From positions 1 through 63,260 of the forward strand of contig NZ_FMAH01000039.1 of assembly GCF_900094545.1 (NCBI RefSeq): a stretch of DNA of 63,260 bases, read 5' to 3'. Under the pieces are notes generated by a model that was not told the DNA's origin, ran no database searches, and saw only the letters and a program-made list of their open reading frames with translations. The stretch comes from Martinezella miluonensis (lineage in GTDB: Bacteria; Pseudomonadota; Alphaproteobacteria; Rhizobiales; Rhizobiaceae). Below, piece after piece: positions 53,738 to 61,814 of this stretch. Within the stretch, counting starts at the first letter, position 1; the number at the start of each line of letters is the position of its first letter. The position numbers and the translations under genes were made by a program.

Positions 53738-54127
53738 CTATTCGCATTCGAGCGAAGGCTGCCGGAAGCTGGTCACGTACCAATCCGACCCGGAGCCTCG
53801 GGTATAGAAGGTGTAGAAGCATTCCGTGCGCTCGACGTAGCCCGGCGTCTCCGTCACCTGGTAACGGCTGCCGCGGCGCGTCTCCTTGATTTCGCCGCTG
53901 GATTGGCCGGGCACCACCTGCGTTTTCTGCTTGCGCCACTGGTAGGCGCGCTCGCCCGGACGCAGATCATAGACGTTGTCAGGCGGGCCGTAGTCGACCA
54001 TGACACTGCTGATCGGCGCACCAATATAGCTTTTCATAACTTGCGAGGCACAGGCCGAGAGAATCAGCAGTATCGTCAGAGCGGCAACACCGACAGGGAG
54101 CCGATTCATGCTAGTGGCAGACATCAA
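53738..54127 (-). CDS. Putative outer-envelope lipoprotein
   Basis: The N-terminus of this 129-residue protein carries a signal with lipobox LILSACAS, the cysteine being the probable lipidation site at about residue 26. The mature part includes DYGPPDNVYDLRPGERAYQWRK, reminiscent of SmpA/BamE-like small lipoproteins, and ends TSFRQPSLECE. I do not recognise a named family with certainty. Starts at 54127, 54124 or 54109 are all possible. The gene lies between the hydroxylase and SIMPL genes on the same strand, 39 bases before SIMPL. Confidence 0.78.
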   Translation of the reverse strand: MMSATSMNRLPVGVAALTILLILSACASQVMKSYIGAPISSVMVDYGPPDNVYDLRPGERAYQWRKQKTQVVPGQSSGEIKETRRGSRYQVTETPGYVERTECFYTFYTRGSGSDWYVTSFRQPSLECE

Positions 54128-54207
54128 GAACGTCCTTTTGCAACTGGAGGAAGATCACAGGCAGGGGGTACGTTGCCAGGATTACGGCAGCATTGCGCAT
54201 TGCGGCA

Positions 54208-55104
54208 TCAGCCGCTTTTTGTCGAGCGGCCGAGAATCTGGCGGATGCCGTCCTTTCTGAAGGGTTGCGCAAGCTGGCCCAGGAAGCTCTTCGCGATCTG
54301 GCCGCGAATGCCGATGTCGGTCGAAGATGGGCGGTTAGGATTGAAATAGGTGCCAAACAGCAGATCGAGGAACACGACATTCTCGCCGTAGTTCGTATTA
54401 CCCTCGCGAATATCCTTGGAGTGATGCCACCGATGCAAGCGCGGGGTACTGAAGATGTAGTCGAAAAAGCCGGTCCTCATATCGACGTTGCAATGGGTGA
54501 GGATGCCCATGAACGCCGTGACGGCGCCAAGCCACAGGAATACAGGCAGCGGAGCGCCGAGAAGAAAGAGCGGGAGCTGGCTGAGCGCGACCTTGAACAG
54601 CGAATCTGCGATATGAAAGCGGCCGGTATTGATGACCCAAAGGCGGGTCACGCTATGATGCAGGGCGTGAAATCGCCAGAAGAAAAGTCTCTCATGGGCA
54701 ATCCTATGCGAACAGTACAGACCGAATTCCGCGATGAGAACGCCCATCGCCACCTGCAGCAGCATGGGCAGGGTCATCGGCCAGATGTCCAGCTGAGCGC
54801 CGGTGAGCGGTAACAGGACGATGGCCGTAAACATCGGAAAGACGGCACCCAATAGCGCCATGAGCTGCACCAGCCCCTTGGTCAGAAGCGTATGGGCGAT
54901 ATCATTTGCCATTTCGCCGTCGGACAGCAGCCAGCGCCGCTCATAGGGAATATATCGCTCCAGCAGGAAAAGCAGCAGGACCTCGCCGGCATAGACAAGC
55001 GCGAAGGCAAACATCGGCCGCTCGCTTGCGAAGGCGAAATAGGTGGATAGCAGGCCAGAGAAGAACACCAAGGGCCAGGACGAGAGAGACAGAATCGGCC
55101 TCAT
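54208..55104 (-). CDS. Sterol desaturase/fatty acid hydroxylase superfamily protein
   Basis: This 298-residue integral membrane di-iron enzyme has the three histidine clusters of the superfamily: HRIAH, HALHH and HRWHH, plus a further HCN segment. Four to five helices precede and separate them. Bacterial members hydroxylate lipids, carotenoids or ornithine lipids; rhizobia hydroxylate ornithine lipids under stress, so a lipid substrate is likely. The start at 55104 (MRPILSLSS) is chosen because its ATG overlaps the stop of the upstream gene (ATGA at 55101-55104); longer starts at 55119 and 55176 would overlap that gene. Confidence 0.9.
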   Translation of the reverse strand: MRPILSLSSWPLVFFSGLLSTYFAFASERPMFAFALVYAGEVLLLFLLERYIPYERRWLLSDGEMANDIAHTLLTKGLVQLMALLGAVFPMFTAIVLLPLTGAQLDIWPMTLPMLLQVAMGVLIAEFGLYCSHRIAHERLFFWRFHALHHSVTRLWVINTGRFHIADSLFKVALSQLPLFLLGAPLPVFLWLGAVTAFMGILTHCNVDMRTGFFDYIFSTPRLHRWHHSKDIREGNTNYGENVVFLDLLFGTYFNPNRPSSTDIGIRGQIAKSFLGQLAQPFRKDGIRQILGRSTKSG

Positions 55105-55430
55105 TGCTCGTCCAGCCATTGCAGCAACTCGCGGCAGGTTCGGGCCTTTCCATCGCTGAAGCGCCCATCGGTGCACGGGCTTACGGAAGGGTTCCTTCGC
55201 CCATCATATTCATGGCCCGCCGAGGAAGCCCATCGATCGTGCCGCAGCGCGCGCCTAATCTCTGCGCAGCTTCGCGGGTGGCCATCGCTCACGCGACCGT
55301 CCGTGCAGGGATCGTATCGGTATTGAATAGGAAGAGCAGGTGGTTCCTGCCGCAAGGGACTTGACTGCGCCCCTGAAAAACATTGTCCGCTGGTCAGCAC
55401 GATACATGCCAATAGAAACGGTAATCGCAT
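55101..55430 (-). CDS. Small secreted protein with two cysteine repeats
   Basis: This 109-residue protein has a signal peptide (MRLPFLLACIVLTSGQCFSG). A mature part follows with two copies of a motif, PCTDGRVSDGHPRSCAEI and PCTDGRFSDGKARTCREL, about 35 residues apart. Each repeat has two cysteines, suggesting two small disulphide-closed loops. I recognise no family. The four-base overlap with the hydroxylase gene and the ordered repeats argue strongly that it is real. It is first in a minus-strand cluster of envelope genes, so an extracytoplasmic role is likely. Confidence 0.75.
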   Translation of the reverse strand: MRLPFLLACIVLTSGQCFSGAQSSPLRQEPPALPIQYRYDPCTDGRVSDGHPRSCAEIRRALRHDRWASSAGHEYDGRRNPSVSPCTDGRFSDGKARTCRELLQWLDEQ

Positions 55431-55478
55431 AAAATCTGCCCCTGCTCAATCAGAAGGCGGCAATCTCTGTAGACTGAA

Positions 55479-56162
55479 TTGCGTGAGCATTGCGATATTC
55501 AGGAAAAGTTGCCTTCCCCACGCTTGATCCCGGCGATATCGCGCAGGAAATCTGGAGCCTTGTTAGCGAGTGCCACTATCGCAATGGGAGCATGGGGTTC
55601 CAATGCCTTCGCCGGCAAAAGAACTGTGGGAGAAGCATCCTCCGACCCGGTCATGACGCTCTGGCATCGATGGCAGGATACCCACCGTCTGAGGGAAAGC
55701 CTTTGCTGTCAAAAGCAAGGCCTCGAACAGCAACTCGCAGAAACCATCGGCGTTCCTTGTGCAATAGTCCAGTTATCCGATGGCGAACGCGTCGCTGCAT
55801 ATTCCCTCGGGGCTATCCACGATGTGCTCCATCTAGCCCAAGAGGGGATAGAAGCTTACGCGAAGGCTAAAGCAGAGTTCGCGGCTCATAAGTTGCAGTG
55901 GGATAGGGCCGACCAAGAAATTGGCTATTCGGCCACGGCGCAGGCCGAGCGAGACGCTGGTGATCGAGCTGAAGAGCTGCTTGAGGCCATGGCCGCCACC
56001 TCTGCGACGTCATTGGCCGGCGTAGCGGCCAAGCTGGACGCCGTGTTGCGCTAAGGCAATATCTGGGAAGACAGCTCCGAGTTTCCCTGGCCCCAGATAC
56101 GCTCGGCGCTTGACGACCTTGCACGTATAGGGCGGCATGGTGCCAATGGGGATGCACCATGA
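55479..56162 (+). pseudogene. Tat-signal-like hypothetical gene broken by an in-frame stop
   Basis: The frame reads 191 residues from a TTG at 55479 to TAA at 56052-56054. It includes a twin-arginine-like start (SRRKSGALLASATIAMG) and a helical body (MTLWHRWQDTHRLRESLC, AKAKAEFAAHKLQWDRADQE). After the TAA the same frame continues with 35 sensible residues (GNIWEDSSEFPWPQIRSAL, then DDLARIGRHG) to TGA at 56160-56162. The C-terminal piece looks like the natural end of this rhizobial hypothetical family, so GAA-to-TAA is a likely nonsense change. Function is unknown; the family is common near mobile DNA. Confidence 0.6.
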
Positions 56163-56409
56163 AAAGCCCGTTCGGCATCCATGGGCCTCAATCGGAAAGC
56201 CTCCACAAAAGAGCAAGACGGCAAAGTCCTCCGTTGCACGCCGGCACCGGAGGCTACTGTGTACCCGCCTATGTAGTCGCCAGCCAGAACGGAATGATTG
56301 CTGTCCTTGCTGAAGAGCGGGATAAGCCGTCGAAATACAGGCAATCCATACCATCCCCGATCGAGCGCGCGGATATCAAACACAAGCCCCATTTCCATCC
56401 CCGGCGGTC
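56163..56409. other. Non-assigned stretch in the accessory island
   Basis: No gene is supported here. An 84-residue plus-strand frame starts at 56159, overlapping the stop of the broken gene, but has no recognisable motif, ribosome site or domain. Several minus-strand frames overlap it equally well. Confidence 0.35.
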
Positions 56410-56775
56410 TTAACTTTGATCGCCGCTCTCATCCTTTGAAAGCAGAGCGTGCAGGTCTTCCGTCAGTCGAACGGGCAAATCCATTTTCCCATGAAGGATA
56501 CTCATGATACCGAGATCACCGTTTTCCAATTCGCGAAAGAACACGTAGTGGTGTTCATATCGGCTGAAAAAAGCTTTCTGCTTGATATCGGATGGCACGG
56601 CTAACTTTTGTGGAAGGCGCCGCCACACGAGACGATTTTCGCAAAGCCGTTGTAGATGCGTATGAAGCCCACGAATATAGGTATCCGCCTGGGCTTCGCC
56701 CCAGGTGTCGGACGTGTCGCGCCAAATCCTGTCCTGCGCCGCATCTGCGCGCGGATAAAAGCGATACGCCACCAT
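56410..56775 (-). CDS. Type II toxin, RelE/ParE superfamily
   Basis: This 121-residue basic-to-neutral protein has the ParE/RelE fold pattern: an N-terminal YRFYPRADAAQDRIWRDTSDTWGEAQADTYIRGL helix pair, then a strand region KAFFSRYEHHYVFFRELENGDLGIMSILHGKMD. ParE members poison gyrase and RelE members cut mRNA; which applies is not clear. Its start is two bases after the antitoxin stop, the usual antitoxin-first order, so the pair is one operon. It is part of the accessory island and probably stabilises it. Confidence 0.82.
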   Translation of the reverse strand: MVAYRFYPRADAAQDRIWRDTSDTWGEAQADTYIRGLHTHLQRLCENRLVWRRLPQKLAVPSDIKQKAFFSRYEHHYVFFRELENGDLGIMSILHGKMDLPVRLTEDLHALLSKDESGDQS

Positions 56776-56777
56776 GA

Positions 56778-57029
56778 TCAGCGGCGCTTATTGCGGCGGA
56801 TAACGTCCTCGGCGGAAACCGCGACAAACTCGCTGTCATCCGCCCGCATGGCGGGGGCAAGCTCCTTTTGGAGCGCTTCCCACGCCTCATCACGGGTTTG
56901 CAGATCGCGACGGATCAACGCGCGAATGTATTCGCTGGCGTTCTCATAGAGACCATCGTCGCCAATCTGCTGCTGGATGTGGGCTTGCAGCGCACCGCTG
57001 ACCTTCACATGAATGCTACCCGACGCCAT
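56778..57029 (-). CDS. Type II antitoxin, ParD-like
   Basis: This 83-residue protein begins MASGSIHVKVSGALQAHIQQQI, a ribbon-helix-helix DNA-binding region, then YENASEYIRALIRRDLQTRDEAWEAL, a stretch typical of ParD/CopG-type antitoxins. It ends in a flexible acidic-to-basic tail that would wrap the toxin. The ATG at 57027-57029 is used; the frame runs back to 57074 without support. It would autoregulate the pair by binding its promoter near 57040-57080. Confidence 0.82.
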   Translation of the reverse strand: MASGSIHVKVSGALQAHIQQQIGDDGLYENASEYIRALIRRDLQTRDEAWEALQKELAPAMRADDSEFVAVSAEDVIRRNKRR

Positions 57030-57090
57030 CGGCGATATCCTTTCGCTACTCCCGAATTGTGGGGCGCGTAGCATATATTGTCAATATTCA

Positions 57091-57363
57091 TCACAGCGCG
57101 CCTCCTGAGGAGATGTGCTGTGTACCCGCAGGCTGGCGGTCAGATGATGCGCCAGCTATCGTCCAGCGCCTGAACCGATTATAGCAAGTCGTATATGGTC
57201 CATATCGTTCAGGGACATCTCGCCAAGGTGCTCCGGATCGCAGAACCCAGAAGATGCCATTTAAGACCCTGCGGTCATCAACGCGGGGCACACCTCTTGG
57301 TTTATTTGGCAGGATCGGCTCTATCGTTCGCCATTCGAAGTCGGTAAGGTCATATCGGCTCAT
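57091..57363 (-). pseudogene. IS5-family transposase remnant
   Basis: The first 67 residues (MSRYDLTDFEWRTIEPILP, GIFWVLRSGAPWRDVPERYG, YNRFRRW) are the N-terminus of an IS5-family transposase. The frame then loses homology (TIAGASSDRQPAG). In another phase the following bases read LTASLRVHS, like a later piece of the same transposase, which suggests an internal deletion. The DDE core is missing, so it is inactive. It lies just upstream of the first toxin-antitoxin pair. Confidence 0.8.
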
Positions 57364-57572
57364 GCCACCTTGAATCAGCTAACTGGCGCGACACAAAGCG
57401 CAGATTTTATGATCTGGAATGTTATTGATCACCGCAGGCGACCCTACCGATGGAAGCGAGTGAACGCCATCATTGAAGCTACAGAGCACGATAATAGCTG
57501 CGTTGATGCCGATCAGGCGGCGGAGACGCCCCCATTTGTCGGAATGCCGTCAGTTTCGGAAGCAGGCTTATC

Positions 57573-58526
57573 TTACAATATCTCTCGGACGCTGGAGAGG
57601 AACCGTCGCAAAGCTTCGCCGATGTAACCACGGTATGGCTGGAATTCCTCGACCGTCGTCATGTTAACGACGCGCCGGAAATTGAAGGCAAACTCGATAG
57701 GACGGAGAACCTGCGCGATTTCAAAAATACGCTCCAGCTGCGGCGGGTTTTCGAGGCCAAGCCAAATCCCGAAATAGGCGTCCTTGATATCGTCATAAGC
57801 CGGTGAGCCGACATCCAGCCCGTGATTACGCGCGGCACTGTCCAGAAAGCCAGCCAACGAGAAGAATGGATGGGTAATGACCGCATCCCCCCAATCGTTG
57901 ATCAGGACGCCGCCCGGATTCACCAAGACATTGTTGTCGTGAAAGTCGCAATGCTCAAGCGTGTCCGGTATGTTGAACTCGGCGAACTCGCGGCATAGGC
58001 GGCGAACCTCGTCTCCAGTCCGCTGCAACACTTCAATCTCAGCCATCGTCAGGCCTTCGCGCGCCAACAAACCCTGGTCGTGGACCAGCTTATCATAAAG
58101 ATCGGCGAAGACAGCCATGCGCCAGTCGTCAATGCCCAAGGCGAGAAGCGAATCTACGTCAGAAACTACGCTGAGTTGGATATGGGCGTATTCGCCGAGA
58201 AGCGTCCCAACGGTTTGCCGATCATAGGATTGCTTCAGCTTGCCACGAAGAGGTTCACCACCATCAGGCATGAGGAACGCGCCTAGGGCCGGATTGCGGG
58301 CAAGAACCGGGAGGATAACGGTGGGAAACTGCGAGGCTAAACTAGTCATTAACGCCGCCTCGCTCGCGTAAGCGGGCGCACTCCATTTCAGGTAAACATG
58401 CCCGCGATCAGTGGCGAAACAATAGATCTTTGACCATGGTACGGCACGTACAAGGTCCGGCTCACCAAGCAGACAATAGTCATGGGCGGCCAGCCAGTCT
58501 TTTGTCCAGGTGATCGCTGCATCCAT
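57573..58526 (-). CDS. Aminoglycoside phosphotransferase (APH) family protein
   Basis: This 317-residue kinase-fold protein has a glycine-poor N-lobe and the Brenner-type catalytic motif EHCDFHDNNVLVN (H-x-D-x-x-x-x-N), followed by the metal-binding INDWGDAVITHP. Family members phosphorylate aminoglycosides, choline, homoserine or other small hydroxyl compounds; the substrate here is unknown. The ATG at 58524-58526 is used. It starts seven bases after the toxin gene of the second toxin-antitoxin pair on the same strand, so the three genes probably form one operon. Confidence 0.83.
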   Translation of the reverse strand: MDAAITWTKDWLAAHDYCLLGEPDLVRAVPWSKIYCFATDRGHVYLKWSAPAYASEAALMTSLASQFPTVILPVLARNPALGAFLMPDGGEPLRGKLKQSYDRQTVGTLLGEYAHIQLSVVSDVDSLLALGIDDWRMAVFADLYDKLVHDQGLLAREGLTMAEIEVLQRTGDEVRRLCREFAEFNIPDTLEHCDFHDNNVLVNPGGVLINDWGDAVITHPFFSLAGFLDSAARNHGLDVGSPAYDDIKDAYFGIWLGLENPPQLERIFEIAQVLRPIEFAFNFRRVVNMTTVEEFQPYRGYIGEALRRFLSSVREIL

Positions 58527-58533
58527 AATGAGA

Positions 58534-58824
58534 CTACAGCTCCAAGGGCCACCGCTGATGAGCATGCATCACCGTCAGGATTTCGACATCCTGCCCGACG
58601 CGATAGGGAATGATATAGGGAATGTCCCCCAGCACTACCTCACGTGTGCCCCTGATGCGACCGGCACGCCCTGTCGCCGGAAAATCCGCCAGCATATCTA
58701 CAGCCGACACAATTCGCGCAACAACGCGCGCAGCGGCGTCGGGATTGTCCTTCTGGATATACTCACCGATCTCATCAAGCCGCCGCAACGCTCGTAGCGT
58801 CCAGCGGATGCGTTTCCGACTCAT
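58534..58824 (-). CDS. Type II toxin, ParE/RelE family (second pair)
   Basis: This 96-residue ParE-like protein has the characteristic start RIRWTLRALRRLDEIGEYIQKDNPDAA, the middle DMLADFPATGRAGRIRGTREVVLGDIPYIIPYRV and the end EILTVMHAHQRWP. These segments are typical of the Rhizobiales ParE/YoeB-like group. It overlaps its antitoxin gene by four bases and is followed after seven bases by the APH-family gene. Confidence 0.88.
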   Translation of the reverse strand: MSRKRIRWTLRALRRLDEIGEYIQKDNPDAAARVVARIVSAVDMLADFPATGRAGRIRGTREVVLGDIPYIIPYRVGQDVEILTVMHAHQRWPLEL

Positions 58825-59066
58825 GATTGACGGGCAGACTTGACGTACTTGCCAACAACCTTCGCCACATTATCATCGCTGGCAAACTCACCCCGATTGG
58901 CCTCAGCCAAACCGGCTTCAATTTCGGCAAGCTGCCACTCTTCGCGTGCAACATAGTCCTCGATGGCTTGTGCAGCCGTATACGCACGGGAGCGATCAAG
59001 CTTCTCTGCGATCTGGTCGAGCTTGCTGGCCGTCTCATCCGAGACGCGCACGGTGAATGCAGTCAT
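58821..59066 (-). CDS. Type II antitoxin, ribbon-helix-helix (second pair)
   Basis: This 81-residue protein begins MTAFTVRVSDETASKLDQIAEKLDRSRAYTAAQAIEDYV, a standard CopG/ribbon-helix-helix DNA-binding domain. The C-terminal part, EEWQLAEIEAGLAEANRGEFASDDNVAKVV, neutralises the toxin in related ParD systems. The ATG at 59064-59066 is chosen at the start of the domain rather than 59123. It overlaps the toxin start (ATGA at 58821-58824). Confidence 0.88.
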   Translation of the reverse strand: MTAFTVRVSDETASKLDQIAEKLDRSRAYTAAQAIEDYVAREEWQLAEIEAGLAEANRGEFASDDNVAKVVGKYVKSARQS

Positions 59067-59269
59067 GGCACCCAACTTTCCTTGGTTCACTATGATTATT
59101 GGTGAACCACCTCGGTTCGTCAAGGTTCACGTCGCATATACTTTCGGGCAATCGTAGAAATATGGACGACAAATGCCCTGCTCAAGCATGGCAAAACATC
59201 GTTGTCGTGAGTTGTTTGTCCTTCCCGAGAGAGGGGTGACAGCTCATACCGGAGACATGGGTTACACTT

Positions 59270-59500
59270 TTTGCCTTTGCGAGGAGAGCGAAGGTGGTCT
59301 CCGTTTTCATGATACCTACCGCCAGCATGCCGCGTAGACCGAGATACCAGTCTTCGGCAAATGCCTTGGCTTGTTCGAGGCTCGTTTCCTTGGTGCTGGT
59401 GCGATACTGGCGGCCTTTTACGGAGGCCGAGCAATGCCACGTCAGCCCCCCCCCGCCGGTAGACGTTGACCTTTCCTCCGAGGATTTCGTGGCTCGCCAT
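59270..59500 (-). pseudogene. Tyrosine integrase N-terminal remnant, frameshifted in a run of nine G
   Basis: From the ATG at 59498-59500 the minus strand reads MASHEILGGKVNVYRRGG. It reaches a run of nine G (plus-strand C at 59446-59454), after which this frame loses sense. Shifting by one base restores LTWHCSASVKGRQYRTSTKE, then ETSLEQAKAFAEDWYLGLRG. This is the SAM-like arm-binding N-terminus of phage-type integrases common in rhizobial islands. Homology fades by about 59270, so the catalytic domain is gone. It faces tRNA-fMet, a usual integrase target, and is probably a relic of island insertion. Confidence 0.72.
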
Positions 59501-59604
59501 AAGGGCCCCCTGTCGATTTCGTTACTTCGATATGGGGACAGCGAATCACACCAGCAAAGGACACGCCAAATCGGGGCGCCTCGTTTGTGCTAGCGTTGTG
59601 CTAG

Positions 59605-59612
59605 GTCCAAAA
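59605..59612. repeat. Left 8-bp target site duplication of the IS66 element
   Basis: GTCCAAAA directly precedes the left end of the IS66 element and is repeated exactly at 62688-62695 after its right end. IS66-family elements make 8-bp duplications. Confidence 0.92.
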
Positions 59613-59664
59613 GTGAGCGCGCCGAACGCGCCACCTTGTGGACGGCACAAGTTTGTGTCGATTG

Positions 59665-60216
59665 CTATCGGCGAGCGGCGCGGGTAACAGCGTAAAGCTG
59701 GTTTACTGCTGCTCGAATATGGAGATGAGCCGTTGCTCGGACTTTTCGCCTCTCTTGTGGTGAGAGGCGAAACAGCATTTTTGAGAGCTGCGGATTGACG
59801 GCCATGATCGGGGTGATGATGGGCTTCGGTGTCGCCAATAAAATTGGTGCCCATGCCTCGCCACCCAGCCCCAGCCCCAGGGCAAACCCGATCGCCCAGG
59901 CGTCGACGATGGTTTTGCCCTTATCCTGCATGAAGATCGGATAGTAGTTGCCAGGCGCGTTGGCGAGAAGATGGTCCACTTCGTCATGGCGATTGAGCAC
60001 GGTGTTGACGAGGCGTTCCTCGAGCGAGCCGGGCTTGGTTTGAGGCATGGTTCCCCCGAACACATTCGGCAGCCAGACTGCGGGCGCGACCGTTGCGGGT
60101 CCCGCGACGACCGCCGTGACCAGGCCGTCGATAGCGCTCATTCCGACATAGTCGTTACGTCCGTCGCCGCGCAGGCGTTCATCGAGCTCATCATAGGAAA
60201 CAGCAGGTCGGTTCAT
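59665..60216 (-). CDS. UPF0149 (YecA/YgfB-like) accessory protein of the IS66 element
   Basis: This 183-residue protein has the UPF0149 pattern: DYVGMSAIDGLVTAVVAGP, a NAPGNYYPIFMQD stretch and AWAIGFALGLGLGGEAW. It lacks the C-terminal SEC-C zinc tail of some family members. It overlaps the tnpC stop by four bases and lies inside the terminal repeats, so it moves with the element. Such passenger genes accompany some IS66 elements; their role in transposition is unknown. Confidence 0.85.
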   Translation of the reverse strand: MNRPAVSYDELDERLRGDGRNDYVGMSAIDGLVTAVVAGPATVAPAVWLPNVFGGTMPQTKPGSLEERLVNTVLNRHDEVDHLLANAPGNYYPIFMQDKGKTIVDAWAIGFALGLGLGGEAWAPILLATPKPIITPIMAVNPQLSKMLFRLSPQERRKVRATAHLHIRAAVNQLYAVTRAARR

Positions 60217-61766
60217 GCCGCCTGCCTGACCTGCTCGGCCGACCAGTTCCAGGGGAGCAATGTGTCGAGCTGGTTGATTGTCGTGCGACCTGACACGATG
60301 CGCTCGAGGACATCAGCGAGCCAGGTCTGCGGATCAAGCCCGTTCAACTTGGCAGAATTAACCAGAGACGCCAGAATGGCAAAGGTCTCGCCACCTCGGG
60401 CGTTGCCGACGAACATTGAGTTTTTCCTTGTCAGCGCAACAGACTTCATCGAACGCTCAACGACGTTGCTATCGACTTCGATCGTTCCGTCGTCGAGGAA
60501 GGCCGTGAGGCCGGTCCAATGCTTGAGCGTATAGTTGATGGCTTTTGCAAGAGCCGACTGGGTTGAGATATCGGCCTTCAGATCAAGCAGGTGAGCCTTC
60601 AATGACCGCATGATGGCGGCGGATCTTGATTGCCGCGCGTGGTAGCGTTCTTCAGCGCTCTCTCCTCGGATCTGCTGCTCGATCAGGTAAACTTCCGCGA
60701 GGATCGATACGATCTCCAAGGCGTCCGACGAGCCGGTCAGCTTGACGACCTCAACGAATTTGCGTCTGGCATGGGCTAAGCAGAATGCCAACCGCAATGG
60801 ACGCGCATTGCTTTTGCCGCGCCGCTTAGCAAGTGTTTTGTAAGCCGCATAGCCATCGACCTGGAGGATACCGTTGAACGATGCCAACTGGCGCTCGGCC
60901 TCGCGTGCGCTGCGGCTCTCAGAAAAGATATAGCCGACGGCAGGCGGTGCCGGACCATTCCAAGGACGGTCATCCACGGCCTGTGCCCATAGCTGACAGA
61001 CCTTTGTTCGTTTGCGCCCAGGATCGAGCCGTGGCAGGCGTGTCTCGTCGGAAAAGACCCTGGGCTGAGATCGAATAAAGGCAAGGAGCCTGTCATAGAG
61101 CGGCTCCAGCCACCATGCCACGCGCGTGACCCAGGACCCGAGCGTTCCACGATCCAGCGCAATCCCATGTCCTGCAAAGATCTGGGCCTGTCGATAGAGT
61201 GGAAGGTGCCATGCGAACTTGGAGGTCACGATATGGGCTGCAAGCGCAGTCGTCGCCATCCCGCCATCCATGAAGCGTACCGGCGCGGGTGCTTGAGTGA
61301 CGCCGGTCGTGCAGGCTCGGCAGGCATAACGGGGACGAATAGTCCGCTTCACCCGCAGGATGGCCGGAACAATATCGAGCGCTTCGCTGGTCGTTTCTCC
61401 GACGCGGTGCAGCTCACCCGCGCAGCAGGAGCAGGTCTGGCATTCCGGTTCGATGACGACGTCATAGCGTGGCAGATGCTTGGGAAGAGCGCCAATATTG
61501 CGGCCTGAAGATCGCCGTGAGATATGACGAAGATGATTTTGCGGGCGGTCATCGTTGGCGGCGACCGGGATATCCGAGAGGTCACCGAGATCCAGACTGG
61601 TTTGTACTGGATCGATCGTCGCAAGTTTCTCTGAACGTGCCCCGTGGATCAGGCGCTTGAGATAGTCCACCTCGGCTTTGAGATCAGCGTTCTCGGCATC
61701 GAGAGCACGAACCATTCGGCTCAACTGCTCGATATCCTGCGGAAGTTGACCTTGGCTCAATGACAT
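60213..61766 (-). CDS. tnpC: IS66-family transposase TnpC
   Basis: This 517-residue DDE transposase has an N-terminal coiled coil (QDIEQLSRMVRALDAENADLKAEVDYLKRLI) typical of IS66. A zinc-finger region follows (PECQTCSCCAGELHRVGE, YACRACTTG). The catalytic core has FSDETRLPRLDPG, LQVDGYAAYK and the C-terminal EVDSNVVERSMKSVALTRKN with the third acidic residue. A small tail domain with NGLDPQTWLADVLERI is characteristic. The ATG at 61764-61766 (MSLSQGQL) is used; the frame extends 11 residues upstream. It follows tnpB by about 48 bases. Confidence 0.93.
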   Translation of the reverse strand: MSLSQGQLPQDIEQLSRMVRALDAENADLKAEVDYLKRLIHGARSEKLATIDPVQTSLDLGDLSDIPVAANDDRPQNHLRHISRRSSGRNIGALPKHLPRYDVVIEPECQTCSCCAGELHRVGETTSEALDIVPAILRVKRTIRPRYACRACTTGVTQAPAPVRFMDGGMATTALAAHIVTSKFAWHLPLYRQAQIFAGHGIALDRGTLGSWVTRVAWWLEPLYDRLLAFIRSQPRVFSDETRLPRLDPGRKRTKVCQLWAQAVDDRPWNGPAPPAVGYIFSESRSAREAERQLASFNGILQVDGYAAYKTLAKRRGKSNARPLRLAFCLAHARRKFVEVVKLTGSSDALEIVSILAEVYLIEQQIRGESAEERYHARQSRSAAIMRSLKAHLLDLKADISTQSALAKAINYTLKHWTGLTAFLDDGTIEVDSNVVERSMKSVALTRKNSMFVGNARGGETFAILASLVNSAKLNGLDPQTWLADVLERIVSGRTTINQLDTLLPWNWSAEQVRQAA

Positions 61767-61814
61767 GCTGAAGACTACCACAAGCAAGAGAATCTTCAAG
61801 CAATTACAATTACA

